The notes: a model not told the origin generated them from the letters alone. A stretch of 64,000 nt of DNA from Strigamia acuminata (GCA_949358305.1 OX442316.1:7750001-7814000); one strand, 5' to 3'; positions 1 to 11,860 are shown, numbered from the stretch's first letter. Numbers and translations are program-made.

Positions 1-826
1 CTGTGTACAAATACACCGGACGATGAATACCAGCGTAATTATAAAAATCATAGTTATAATTCTGCACAAAATACCCAAGTGGATATCTATTTTAAAACAA
101 AAGAAAAATTATTTTTGAAATTAATTTTGTAACTTTATTCATTTAATTTACTTTTTGATATCATTCATAAATTGAATAGAACCCTGTGGAATTGTTTCAG
201 GAGTTAACGTATTATTAACAGCAACCGTCACTCGATTAATAGAATCAAATTCTAAATATTTGGTTACATCTTTTTGGAATGGTAAATGACCCACTGAATG
301 TTCTACCAACTGGATTCCGTTTATCCACTGTTTAATCAAAAGATTGTCATTGCACTGTTCTGATAAAATTGTCTTAATCATTTTACGTCACTTACAACTA
401 TTGCGTTATAATGGACACTGCCAAAGCGAATAAACACTCGTTGTGTTTTATTATTCCATCCATTTGGAACGAACGTTTCTCTATCGTACCAAACCCATCC
501 AATATGATCACGTATTGTCCGGTTTTGAGTTACATCGTTAAAACTAGATGGTACCGGCATGGGAATAACTTCCCCAGTCTGCAAAATAATTGTTATAAAT
601 AAAACATTTCCTTATTACAAAAATGGCTATTTACCTGTTCTAGCGGAAATGAATACCATTTTTCTCTGAATCCCTTTTCCTGGTCATAAAGCGGCGTGAT
701 TCTAAAATTCCACAAACCACTCAAGTCTTTAGTGTCTCTTGTCTCGGAATCTTGAGGATACAAAATCCCACTATCTGCATAATGGAAGCTAATGGACACT
801 AGAATGAAATAACCGATAGTTTCCAT
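1..826 (-). CDS. GUSB: beta-glucuronidase (GH2 family), 5' part, cut by window edge
   Basis: Lysosomal glycoside hydrolase family 2 enzyme that removes glucuronic acid from glycosaminoglycans and conjugates. Exons read on the minus strand: 635-826, 396-578, 152-327 and 1-86 (continues outside). The first exon begins [20 protein letters not shown], a signal peptide, followed by the N-terminal sugar-binding jelly-roll domain with DLSGLWNFR. The junction at 396/327 gives [13 protein letters not shown] and exon 4 ends [13 protein letters not shown], both typical of metazoan beta-glucuronidases. The catalytic TIM barrel lies beyond the window, so activity cannot be judged. It is head-to-head with the UBE4A-like gene. 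Family assignment is firm; intron positions are inferred from GT-AG sites and frame. Confidence 0.88.
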
Positions 827-1337
827 CGTGACGGGATAGCGGACTCGCTATCTATAGAACAGCAGTCCTGGGTCCAAACCGCCTATATTCATCACGTGGA
901 AGTGTTTGGTGATCTCGGTGGGTGTCTTGAGCTACAACCTGCAACCACGTGTGGCACCGTCGCGACATCTGATACTGATTATCTGTAAACAAAATTGTTT
1001 AATTAAAATAAATTCTTTTTGATTAATAATAAATATTTTGCATTCGGGAATTAATACATAAAATATTACATAGAAAAAAGTTTTTTTTATCTTCTTTGTA
1101 GTTATCCGCTTACAATTAAAAAAAACAATAGTCATCTCGACCCCGCAGAAACGAAAACGTTTGACGCGATTTATAGGCATGAATTCGTGTTTAATGTGAT
1201 TGTGTGTTGTTCGCAATAGTACATAAAACAAATAAATATTAAACTAACAAACTTTTTATTAATTTAGAATATCTTATTCGCTTCGTTGCGATCCAATGCT
1301 TTTTGTACACCGGTACGTGAAGTGAATTTTGTCTCAG
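827..1337. promoter_or_regulatory. shared upstream region of beta-glucuronidase (-) and UBE4A (+)
   Basis: About 510 bp separates the two divergent start codons. The half next to beta-glucuronidase is less AT-rich and has two CACGTG E-boxes (893-898 and 946-951). TTGTCTCAG directly before the UBE4A ATG could be a splice acceptor, so a non-coding first exon for UBE4A may also lie here. No TATA box stands out. Confidence 0.5.
893..951. promoter_or_regulatory. two CACGTG E-boxes upstream of beta-glucuronidase
   Basis: CACGTG occurs at 893-898 (context ATCACGTGGA) and 946-951 (context ACCACGTGTG), 67 and 120 bp upstream of the beta-glucuronidase ATG. Lysosomal genes in animals commonly carry CLEAR sites (GTCACGTGAC-like) bound by the MiT/TFE family. 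A role here is inferred from the motif and the neighbouring lysosomal gene. Confidence 0.45.
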
Positions 1338-4300
1338 ATGAGTGCGATGGCAGACGAATTAAGCACAAATCCCTTCGTTGCGCTGTTTCCAACGATCCAA
1401 GAAGCGCAACAGTTTAGAAATGAAATTGAACTGCATCGAGACATTATTTTCGGACCAAGGCATTCAGACTCCAGTGATGAAATATGTTTGTCGCCTACTA
1501 GTAGTGGCAGCGCAAAGAACACAGTGTCTATGGAAAGCGTGATCCCTCCAAGACCCAAAGTTAATTTAGTAATTGAAAATATATTCTTGATCACAATAGA
1601 TAAAGGTAGAAAATTATTATCTATAATAAATAAATTGATTTTAATTTTTTTTCTTCTATTTTTTAACAGTGTTGAGCAGCACTTTAAATCGACCCAGCAG
1701 ATGTGTTTACCTGACTGATGTGCATCAATTGTTAGGCGACAGAGATTGGTTGGATTTGGAGTATATTGAGCAGGCAGCCTTTGAGAGGTTAATGTTGGAC
1801 GACCCTGCAAATTTCGTGATTGTAACCAGGGGAAATTATGAAGATGAACCTGCGGAAAGGGATGCCGGTGAAAAATGCAAATTGAAATACTTGTACATGT
1901 GTTATTATAGGTCTTTAAAGCAGAAAGAAATCTTTAAAGTAAGGTTTTTTCAATTGTATTCGATGCGAGTGAATAAAATACTATTTTTTTATAGGCTTTT
2001 CCTAATGAAAAAGGAATTAAAGAATGTCAAAATGTAATTATTACAAATTCGAGAATGGTTTTATGTCATCCTGAAATTTACGAAGGTCAAGTGACTTCGG
2101 GTCAATTTGTTGATCTTTTCCTTGAATTAAGCGACAGTTCACGTAAGAATTAATTATATATGGTGATGTAAAATTAGAGTATTTTATGCCTACCCGAATA
2201 ACGTTACCTTTAGAACATCACGATACGTTTATCGAGTTCATGGAAATGGTTTTCAAAGATGTTGAAGTAGCAAATCTGTCTGGAGAAGATGATGTTTCAC
2301 TTTTAGATACTTGCCAGTCAGTTTTAGATAATCTTTTCGAGAAATTCAAGCTTTGCTCATTGGCAGATCCAAAGCTGTTTCAATATTTTTCTATTCTACA
2401 TTTTTTTTCTCGTGTTCCGTGTTTAGCAAAGGTAAAAAAATCTTATTGAATAAATTTACAAAATGAACTGACTACAAAACTGATTTTTTTTGTAGGTTAT
2501 CCTCATTCACAGCACACCGCAAAGTAGAACTTTAGGAAACAGTTTCGAATTAACGCTTATTGGATGTGTTTTACGGATTTCTTGCCTTCCTCGATCAGAA
2601 TTTGGACCGTTTGAATTTTTTGATCAACCGTCACAAAGAACTCAGCAAGAGCACAGCATAACCGAATCTAATTTATGGAATGTCAGTTTACGCAAGCTTT
2701 TCAATAAAATCTGCATTTTAATTGATAAATTATTTTTATTTCAGCCGCTTTCTAGCTTGGTTCAAGAATTATATGAATTTTTTAATCGTCTTCTTCGTGT
2801 GTCTCCTGAAATTCGTCATCAGTTATTAAATTGGCTCGCTGCTTGCTTTCAGTCAAATTCGGGTAAAAATTTAAGATGCAGAATAATAATTTATGTAATT
2901 TCTAAGGCATTTTATTATCAGGCAGGGGAAAATTATGGACACACGTACAAAGTTTACTCAGCACTGACGTATCGGATAGTTTTATGTTGAATTTGGGCGC
3001 TATTTTGTTACGACTATGTAAACCATTTTGCCAGCCAAATTCGTCCAAAATGCTGAGAATTGATCCAACTTACTGCATGGCTGAAGCAACTACGAATGAT
3101 GAAATCAGATTGAGAGGGATATATTTAAGAGGTAATTTTTGTTTCTGCAAAAATGAAAACATTTCGTGTAATTTAAACACTTTTTGATTTAATTTTTAGA
3201 TTTACATCACGAAACGTGTCTTATAAACGCACCTGAAGGAGAAATTGTAGTTTCAGCCACCACCACATATAATTTCACGACAATATGCTTTTTCCTATCA
3301 CATCGTTGTCTCTCACTTGGTTTCAATGCATTATTTGATAAGTTTCTGAGATTGAATCAGGAGTTATCACGAATTCAAAGGCAAGATATTTATTCTGACA
3401 TTTAATTGTAATAATTAATTGTAATCACCTGAACCAACAGAATGTACGAAGAGGCTCGTACGCAAGGAGGAGAAAATTCAGAAGCTGTACAAAACATAAA
3501 GCTTTCCATGGAACGTGGAATGTCTCAATTTCTCAGCATGAAGGCAGCCATGTTGGAACCTAATAATTTAGACATGATGCTTGCCTTTCAAATTTCCACC
3601 GCAACATGGTTAACTCATTTAGCTACAACTGGAGTTAATGCAAATTATCAACTGCTGACGTTTCCTCTATCAGATAAAGTTCCATCGTGTTTGTCTTGCA
3701 TTCCAGAGTTTATTGTCGACAGTATTGCCGAGTTTATTATATTTTTAAGGCGATTCAGTGCTAAAAACTTAGAGGTAAATCTAATTAACTTCATTAAATT
3801 TAATTTTTTTTATATTAATTTATTATTTTGCCAGCTGTGTGGTGCCGAACTGAATCATTTAATGTCGCTTATTCTCGTGTTTATGGGAAGTGCGGATCGG
3901 ATTAAGAATCCCCATCTGCGTGCCAAATTAGCCGAGATGCTAGAAGCCCTTATGCCCCATCAAGATGATGGACGGATGACATCTTTAGTTGGTTTGTAAG
4001 TGATTTTTAACTCTGAGGTACGACGGAAAGTAATCATGTTTGTGCATCGTCTAGTTTCCATAGAGAAAGACTGTTTATGGAACATCCACATGTAAAGGAA
4101 TTAGTGGGGACGTTGCTTAATGTATTTGTAAGCATTGAAATGACTGGTCAGAGTGTCGCATTTGAACAAAAATTTAATTACCGGCGTCCCATGTACGTCG
4201 TCATGGATTATATTTGGAAGATTGAAATCCACCGACAATCATTCAAGGTAAATCATCATTAAAAGTGATTAATAATTTTGTAATTTGGTAATCTCGCATT

Positions 4301-5376
4301 GATAGAAATTAGCAGAAGAAGCTGAACAATCTATGGAGGCAACTCAGGCACCTTTATTTCTGCGATTTATTAATTTGCTCATTAACGACGCGATATTTTT
4401 GTTGGACGAGGCACTGTCTGTAAGTAAATTACGACGAAATATAAATGGCGTTTAAACAAATAATTTCTTTTTCAGTATATGGCTCGACTAAAGGAGCAGC
4501 AACAACTGAGAGAGAGTGGAGGACTTCAAGTATTGCCCGTCGATCAGCGAGAGCAGAATGAAACTAATTTCCAGCACATGGGAATGTTGGCACGTTTTCA
4601 TAATGTTATGGGCAATTCGACAATTCACGTTTTGGAGTTAATCACTCAAGAAATTCGTTCCATCTTTACCCATCCGAGTATAGTGGATCGAATTGCCGCG
4701 ATGCTTAATTATTTTTTACTTCACTTGGTTGGACCAACGAAAAAGCAACTCAAAGTCCGGGATTTGGCCGAATTCGAATTCAAACCGCACGATTTGGTGC
4801 GCGACATTTGCCTCATTTATCTGCATTTGGGACACAGCCACGACTTCTGCGTTGCCGTTTCCCGAGATGGACGCTCGTATTCGTTAGATTTGTTCGCGCA
4901 AGCTGAACAGGTTCTTGCTAAAATAGGACAGTCATCTCTGATCATTCAAATACAGCATCTGGCATCTACGGTCAATGTAAAAATAATTATTGTGCTTTTA
5001 TAATTCAAATGTTTTTAAAATTAAAATACAAAATTTAGGATTTAGCCGTGAAGCAAAAAGCAGAGGACGAGGTTCTAGGAGAAGCTCCCGAAGAATTTTT
5101 GGATCCGATTATGGGAACTGTTATGGTTGATCCGGTCGTACTTCCATCGTCTAAAGTCACTATTGATCGACCCACAATTGCTCGACATATTCTTAGGTAA
5201 TTGAAAAATTTTGGGTAATTTTTAAGAGTTTGACTCAACAAATGCATTTCAGTGATCAAACGGACCCGTTTAATCGCAGTCCATTGACAATGGATATGGT
5301 TATACCGAATATTGAGTTAAAACAGCGCATTCAAATGTGGTTGATGGTTTCTAAAGGGAAGAAGAAATCATCATAA
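1338..5376 (+). CDS. UBE4A: ubiquitin conjugation factor E4 A (U-box E3/E4 ligase)
   Basis: Extends ubiquitin chains on pre-ubiquitinated substrates. Fifteen exons: 1338-1605, 1670-1938, 1995-2142, 2178-2431, 2496-2681, 2745-2862, 2922-3131, 3200-3380, 3441-3774, 3835-3995, 4055-4247, 4306-4419, 4476-4976, 5039-5196, 5253-5376, giving 1072 residues, the normal family length. N-terminal [16 protein letters not shown] and [12 protein letters not shown] identify the UBE4A rather than the UBE4B branch. The Ufd2 core fills the middle; the C-terminal U-box (about residues 995-1060) shows [20 protein letters not shown] and [16 protein letters not shown]. The intron after 3380 starts with GC (GC-AG type). 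A polyadenylation signal AATAAA lies at 5430-5435. ATG 1338 is chosen as the first Met in frame; a second Met follows three codons later. Confidence 0.93.
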
Positions 5377-6224
5377 TTGTTAAATTATAAAACACTTTAT
5401 TCACAAAGTTTGTAAAACATTTCACTGACAATAAATTTAAGTTATATTCGTTAAACATAGTTTTATGTATAGTGGAAACTATAAGTACCGTAATTGAAAA
5501 TTGCCCATGTTAGCTGCAAATAAATTCAATTTTCCCTGTTTACATTTGTGTTTCGTGAATCATTACATCTTGAATTTGCAATGGTTTCCTCCTACAAAAT
5601 TATAATGATAAAGAATCTCGCTGCTAAAATGGCAACTTGCAATCATTAAAATTAGCAATTTTTGTTTTTCCTAGCATAAAGGTCAAGTAACTCATGAGGA
5701 TACCTCGCTAGGATATCTTTGGGCAAGGTGCATTTTTTTAAAGAGCATTGTGCCGGATGACCAAGTGGTCTACTTTTCAAGGTGTTTCACCTTCGTTAGT
5801 ATTTGAATTTTTAAAAAAAGAGTTGTATTTACAAATATTTCAAGGTTTAGTGATGACTTATGTTTAACCAGGTATAACTGGAAATATCAGATTTATTTTT
5901 TTAAATACTAAATTTACGTAACGTTGTTATGATGTGAATATTTTTGAAAATTAGATTAACATTCATTGCACAGGTCTGCGGTCTGCAAATCGTTATATTA
6001 TACGGAGTGCCATAACACCTAAAAGGAAGTGCAGTAGTAGTGTAAATACACATTCATTAAATAAGTGATCTGTCAAAATACATTTTCTGGAAAGGTTTTC
6101 TCAATAAATTTATTAAGAAATGTCAGGTCATAAAACAGGCGGACATTAATGGTAATTATAATAGAGATTAAGTCATTTGGATCAAAGCAAACTAATTTAT
6201 GACAATTGAGATAAGATATATCAA
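5377..6224. other. intergenic, convergent 3' ends
   Basis: Lies between the 3' ends of UBE4A (+) and the first small secreted protein gene (-). AT-rich, with the UBE4A poly(A) signal near 5430. No coding, RNA or repeat feature could be supported. Confidence 0.6.
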
Positions 6225-7084
6225 TTATAGAATATCAGATGATTTGTGAAGTCGATTCCATTGGCGAAATTCTCCTTTCTTAGCAAAGTACTGTTTTCTT
6301 AACTGTTGCATCTCCGAGCGGATCTTTTCTTTTTCCAAAATTTGTTTTCTCGTTTTCTTGTAAACTGGCCACATGTTTTTTACCATTTTTTTCATATTCG
6401 TCGAAGACATGTTGAAAATTTTCAAAGATTCATCTTTTTCCATACTGGTTAACAAAGCTTTAAGTGAATCTTCCGGCAATTGCAATTCCAATTTTGCAGT
6501 TGTGGTTGCTATTGTTGTTGTAGTTTGAGGTTTTTGTGTCGTTGGCACAGTTGTGTAGTACGTATCCTTTACAGGGGCCCGTGTTTGAGTGTAAATTGGA
6601 TGGGTTGGATATAATGGTTGAGCCCTGGCAGGATAAAGTTGACGCGGAGGTTCTCGAAGTGGTTGCGGTGGTTTTGGGGGAAAATGCGGGGGTCCTAACA
6701 TTGGTGACCGCATTGGATATTTTGGCGGTCCGTAGTGGTGATGCGGTTGATAATTAGCGAGCAATAAGTCAGCATTGTTTAGCACAACAATGAGGAATGT
6801 TAGGAAACACTAGAATGCATTAAAATCAATATATTGCACACAGCTCACTCGTGCTTCCCTAATGCTTTGCTGCATTGCTCTAAAATGGAATAAGTTTATG
6901 TCTGACAAACGAGACAAGATTATAATTTATTACGGAAAACCAGCGAATGAAAACATTAAAATAATATAAAAAATTGTAATTTAAAACATTTTAGAGCAAT
7001 GCAATAATTCGGATACCGTGTAGGAAAAAGAAAAAATATCATTGCACTTACTTGCGTTAAACGACTCGCTCGTGATGCTTGCAT
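6225..7084 (-). CDS. secreted Pro/Thr-rich protein of unknown function, cluster member A
   Basis: Unrecognised. The main exon 6225-6809 begins at an acceptor (TTCTAG) with the hydrophobic core CFLTFLIVVLNNADLLLA, so the start codon must lie in an upstream exon. Best candidate exon 7052-7084 (MQASRASRLTQ then GTAAGT), joined in phase 0 for 205 residues; exon 6849-6875 (MQQSIREAR then GTGAGC) is an in-phase alternative. The mature chain has a His/Pro/Tyr-rich segment, a run of TTTTT-type residues that could be O-glycosylated, and a charged, probably helical C-terminus around KQILEKEKIRSEMQQLRKQY. It shares with members B-D the phase-0 intron just before the signal-peptide core. A secreted role is inferred; no enzyme motif is seen. 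Confidence 0.6.
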
Positions 7085-7527
7085 CGTCTTGATTTTGTAA
7101 TGAACTGAATTATGTCGTTGTCGTACTACCCAATGGTATAATGTATGCACGTGCATCAACTGTAGCAAAAAATAATTCTATACAAAGATGATTTTTACCT
7201 TTATTTAGGTCAATTCAAATCATTAATGCCGCTATACTGTATACCATTACACAAACAATGAGGCAATTATTATCATGGTCGGTGAGCAAATATGGGATAA
7301 AAGAATCCAAATAACTAACAACTGACTAGGTAATTTGTTTTTCCCAGAACAAAACTAACGCGCCGTATCAAGAAAAATATTTTTAAATTTTTCTCCAAGT
7401 CTGATGAAAGAAATAATAAAAGAAAAATCGAGAATCTCGGATAATTAAAATTTTATTACAATTATATTTACATTTTAAAATTTCTTATACCGTACACAAA
7501 AGACAAGTGAGATAAATAAAAGAAAGT

Positions 7528-7867
7528 TTATGCTGCAATCATGTATCGTAAACGGTTCAATAAGTTTCTGGATCGTCTTCGCTCTTGCTCTCTCGCAGCT
7601 TGTACTTTTGCTTTCTCCTTGTCTTTGGACATGCTTCTAAAGGCCAAATAAATCGGTATCATCTCGAAAATAGACATTCGACGTTGAGCAATTTGGGTGT
7701 TTGCTTGTTCTTGTTCATTTTGCGGATATGAATAAACAAGACTCACCAGAGTCAGCAAAACCACAAACATGAACTAGAGAATAAAGTAAAAGAAATAATA
7801 AATTTGATATGTTACTTGAACTTGAGAGAGTTGTAGAAGTAAACATCACCTTTCGATTAACCTCCAT
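7528..7867 (-). CDS. small secreted basic peptide, cluster member B
   Basis: Two exons, 7850-7867 (MEVNRK, donor GTGATG) and 7528-7773, joined in phase 0 to an 87-residue precursor. Signal peptide core FMFVVLLTLVSLVYSYP, then a short Gln/Asn-rich segment, then a cationic helical C-terminus containing YLAFRSMSKDKEKAKVQAAR and ending LLNRLRYMIAA. No cysteine in the mature part. It aligns by eye with members C and D over the segment from a (L/N)xAFRS-like start to a terminal RLR. A TATA-like TATATAT lies at 7917-7923, about 50 bp upstream of the ATG, suggesting a short 5' UTR. No known family is recognised; antimicrobial, structural or signalling roles are all possible and untested. Confidence 0.68.
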
Positions 7868-8933
7868 CTCTTGAGATTCTATTCTGAAATGAAGGGCCAA
7901 AAGGCCAAGGCGTCGCATATATAGGTCAGTCAGCAATTTGCCTCCTGGCTGACTTTCTTGTTCATTTCTTTTTATTTTCGATTGAAAGAAAAGCAAGTGA
8001 AAGGTTCTTGAACTTATCTGTTCATTCTCTTTTATTCATAATTACAATGATTTTCAACCTTTAAAAAAAGGAACAATGAAATCGACATCACTCTTGATGT
8101 CTATTAATGAAAACGTAAAAAGAATGAAAACAAAATTATACGTACGTACGTTATTATGCAAGAGCAAGAGCAAGAGTTTCAAAATAAAAAACAGCAGGTG
8201 TAATATCCTACCAGAATTTAATTATAGATATAAGTTGATTGAAAAGTTATAAAATATCTCACTCCGATACTTCACCCCACTGTGGAAAGTTAATAAACTT
8301 TCAAGTTGATTGCGACACACGTCTGATACGGACAACTTGCTGACCGAGCAATTAATTGGCTTGTGCAATTTTGCATGAAATTTATCGCTTTGATTTATTA
8401 CTTTGTTTTGATATAATTTTTTTTTTTGGCTTTTATGATTTATTCATAATGTTTTTTTGAATTTTTTTTTATTCATTTAGGATAAGATAAAAAAAATTCT
8501 AAATAAATTACACATTTGGCTGCACAATGCAAGTTTTTTCGCTCAACTAAGTTGTTTTCCCATTTTTAATTTTTCCACAATACTACTTGTATATTTTAAT
8601 TTTCATTTTACTCAGCATTTAAATTTTATTAGCTGTTGAACTTATCCCACTTTTAAATCTTTTCAGTTTGTAATGTGTACGTAGACGATTTAAAACATCA
8701 CATTGAAATTAAATGAGTCATTTCATTTTTTTTTTGTAAAATTTATTGACTTAGAAAAAATATAGAAACATTAAAAATAGTAAAACCGATTTACTAATAA
8801 TCATTTTAAAAGCATTTTGATTTTGATTTTGATTTTCTCTTACATAACTTTGAAAAATTTATCAAATATATACAATTGTTTATGAATTATGCAAATTATA
8901 CAATCTTTTATGATTTGATTTGGATGTGTGTAA
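7868..8933. other. intergenic between peptide genes B and C
   Basis: Very AT-rich. Contains the TATA-like element of member B near 7920 and otherwise poly(A)/poly(T) tracts. No gene supported. Confidence 0.6.
7917..7923 (-). promoter_or_regulatory. TATA-like box of small peptide gene B
   Basis: Minus strand reads CCTATATATGCG about 50 bp upstream of the member B start codon. Spacing fits a TATA-directed start with a very short leader. Motif and spacing only. Confidence 0.4.
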
Positions 8934-9859
8934 TCAAGCATTTATTCCAAGTCGAGAAGCAGTTGAACGAAGTCTGTCTCTAAGTCGACGATAACGGGAA
9001 CGTTCTCGTTCACGCATTCTCTGAAGTCGAGCTCGTTCTCTGTCCTTAATTAATCGTCTGAAAGCGTTTAAAGTTGGCCCGGAATCCAATAAAGAAATTG
9101 TTTTTCTTGGATTGTCTTCTGCTATTGTAAACGTTAGAATAGATGCCAACAAAATAGCTATAACAATGAACTGAAACAAAACAAAGAGAATATAATTAGT
9201 ACCGGTATACATTTATTTGTTGAAGCGTTTAATAATACAAAATGGCATTCAAATTCAAATCGGGAAAATTATCTGATTAGTAATAGAAATAATCTCGAAA
9301 AGTTGATTCAAACACCGGTATTGCATTACTCGAGAGTCAACTAAAGTAAAATTGAGGTCAATGTTCTAAAATTAAGGAGTAACGTAATAATGACCCAAAT
9401 TTGACTCGTGTACCAAATGAAGGTCCCTGGTCTTGACCTTTTCTGAAGGATTTGTAAGAGCATTCACCTTCAGTTTTTTCTATCAAGTACAGCAAGAGTT
9501 AGCTAGCAACAGTAAATTGGACTTTTCAAGACTGATCAATTATGACGATTAAATTCATTTTTAACTATGAAGAAAATTTGAAGTTAGAACTTGAGTGAAT
9601 TTACTAAAAGGATACATTTATGAAAATAAAGCAAACAAAATGTTAAGAAATGAATTGTACACATTTCCATTGTCGTTGTAAAGTTTTGAAAGCAGATATT
9701 ACGAAAAATTAGTTTTGTGCGAGGACACAAAATGACTAACATTAAAAAAGAAGAAAGAAAAAGAAAGAAAGAAATTCAGGAATGATAGATAAAATATAAC
9801 AAATGTGCATGCAAAAAGATATTGTGATATTGTGATATTGAATTTCTTACCTGGCGCAT
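8934..9859 (-). CDS. small secreted arginine-rich peptide, cluster member C
   Basis: Two exons: 9851-9859 encodes only MRQ (donor GTAAG), then a 680-bp intron, then 8934-9170. The 81-residue precursor has the signal core FIVIAILLASILTFTIA and a mature part of about 61 residues with roughly 17 arginines, no cysteine, and the dense stretch RLIKDRERARLQRMRERERS followed by YRRLRDRLR. Alternating Arg/Glu suggests a long charged helix or coiled coil with net positive charge. It aligns with B and D. TATAAAG at 9949-9955 lies about 90 bp upstream of the ATG. Function unknown. Confidence 0.68.
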
Positions 9860-9948
9860 TGTGGTATTCACTATACCTGCTGAATTAGCTGCTGAATTGT
9901 AACTGCGACCTTGGTAAGTCAAATGACGTGACCCACAAACTCAGTTAG

Positions 9949-9955
9949 CTTTATA
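9949..9955 (-). promoter_or_regulatory. TATA box of small peptide gene C
   Basis: Minus strand reads CAGTATAAAGCTAAC, about 90 bp upstream of the MRQ start codon. A good TATA match in the right orientation, consistent with strong or tissue-restricted expression. Confidence 0.45.
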
Positions 9956-10345
9956 CTGAGCCAAAACTGGGACAAGTGCATTTTTTGGGGGCGAAATCGC
10001 CTTCTTTTGCCACGGACCTTACACCTCAGTTTCTCAGTGCCAAATACCTGTGTTGAAACTATGTCAGAAATTATCACTGTCAAGTGCAATTAAAAACATT
10101 TCTATCTTTTATTTTAGCAATATTATAATGCCATTAGGCAGATTGTGTGCTCTAAACTAATAAAATATACAATTTAGAATTTAAAATTGTGATTACTGAA
10201 GATTAAATTGTAACCTACAAACGTAAAAAAGTGTGAAAAGTATAAATACGATACATGCACGCTTAAAACAATTAACAATAAACCTACAAACGTTGGATAT
10301 TAGCATTAAATATTTTTTTTTTTAAATTTAATTTGATATAATAAA

Positions 10346-11391
10346 TTATTTGGCATATCCATCTGGATCCAAACGTAAGCGCAGCCGTTTTGTTCTCTCA
10401 CGTTCTCGAGCTTTCATGCGGCGAAGTGAGAATTTTTCACGTTCACGGAGGTAACTTCTTAACCCCAAGTAAAGAGGCGTAAGCTGGTTTAGTTTGAACT
10501 CGGGGCCAAAAATTCTCTTCAACAATGGCATTGGTGGTTTTCGCTCTCGGGGAGCAGGTTGTTCCTCTGAAGAGTCACAGGTGATCATCATCAAGTCTAC
10601 GAGGAGTAGTAAACACGTCAGCAGTGTAATTGACTTCTAGAGTTAATAAAATTAAATCATATTTAGTATTCAAAAACACACATGTGCTAAAAACGTTTTA
10701 TTTTTTTTTAAATTAAGGATTAAGGCGACAGCAGGAGTGGCAAATTTATTAATTTGTTTTTTTCTACTGCATTATATTTTGAGGGAAATATATAAGAAAT
10801 ATTTTTTTTTTCACTTTTCAGGTAAAGACTAACAAAATTATCGTAATTATATTATTTTAACATTTCAAGTTCTTTTGAATATTAATTACTGGTACAAAGA
10901 ACACATTCGACTTGAATACAAATTGGTATGACTGTCTGGATACGGTGGAAAGTAAATTCATTTTTAAAGCTTCACTTCACGATTCAATTTACCCATTGAT
11001 TACATAGTCGAGGACATTGAGAGCTGAATTTAAATATTTGTTTCTCTACCTTAATACATAATTAATTTTTAAATATTGGGCAGGGCAAATCGTACGCTCA
11101 AAAGAAAACTATAATTACATATAAAACAGTAACAGAAATGTCATATAACCGTCCGAAGATAAAAGTAAGCAGAAATTACTGTGTTATTACATAAGTAAAA
11201 AATATTTTCTTCATTCATTTTGAAATCGAAAACTGTACAACATACGGGTACGCAAATCTGGTTCAATTTTTCTGCTTAGAAATATTGGCAAATGAAGAAA
11301 AGTATATTTTCTAAGTTTGTTGGCTACATTGTATTGTATCTAGATAAACTCACAAGAAAAATATAAATTTACTTACTGTTTTGAAACCCAT
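10346..11391 (-). CDS. small secreted Arg-rich peptide, cluster member D
   Basis: Two exons: 11377-11391 (MGFKT, donor GTAAGT) and 10346-10636 (acceptor CTCTAG), joined in phase 0 to a 101-residue precursor. Signal core ITLLTCLLLLVDLMMITC, then an acidic SSEE stretch, a proline-rich linker (RERKPPMPLLKRIFGPEF), then the family segment TPLYLGLRSYLREREKFSLR and KARERERTKRLRLRL. Same exon plan as B and C: a tiny first exon and an intron at the border of the signal-peptide n- and h-regions. Unrecognised family; a propeptide plus cationic helix is a reasonable reading. Confidence 0.68.
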
Positions 11392-11860
11392 GATAATTCT
11401 GGACACTGTTTAAAACTACTCTCTCGTTTAACCAGACGATGTTCATCTAATAAAGGTACTGGGTCTTTAACCTACGTTCTCATTCGCTGTCAAATTGAAA
11501 ACTGCCCAGAGTGCCTACAAAAAATGGTGATCTTCTACAAATAAAATAGGTCATATTGTAATTTCTCCTTAAAATTGTAACGATATTCATTCAAGAGACT
11601 TTACCTTTGACAAAAAAATCCACAATTACTGATGAACGTGTAGCGTGCAACGTTGCACATGCCTAGTTATTGTAGAGTAGATAATCACTAGACTAAATCA
11701 AAATTTAAAAAAAAAAAGAGGTACCTATGAAGTATTACTTAATTTTTATAACAGAAACAAACACTGGAGAATAAACTTTAATAAATATAAATTTTATTGT
11801 TCAAATGTGGAAACGTTACAAAATTGTGAATAAATTTTTAATATCTTTAACAGTTATCAT
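11392..11860. other. intergenic between peptide gene D and GGT
   Basis: Promoter side of member D and 3' side of gamma-glutamyltranspeptidase. AT-rich. An AATAAAC-like signal near 11770 may belong to neither gene. Nothing else supported. Confidence 0.5.

Noticed and set aside
5750-5830. tRNA-like A-box sequence (TGACCAAGTGG)
   Set aside because: The A-box is imperfect, no GGTTCGA-type B-box follows at the right distance and no cloverleaf can be drawn; a SINE remnant is possible but unsupported.
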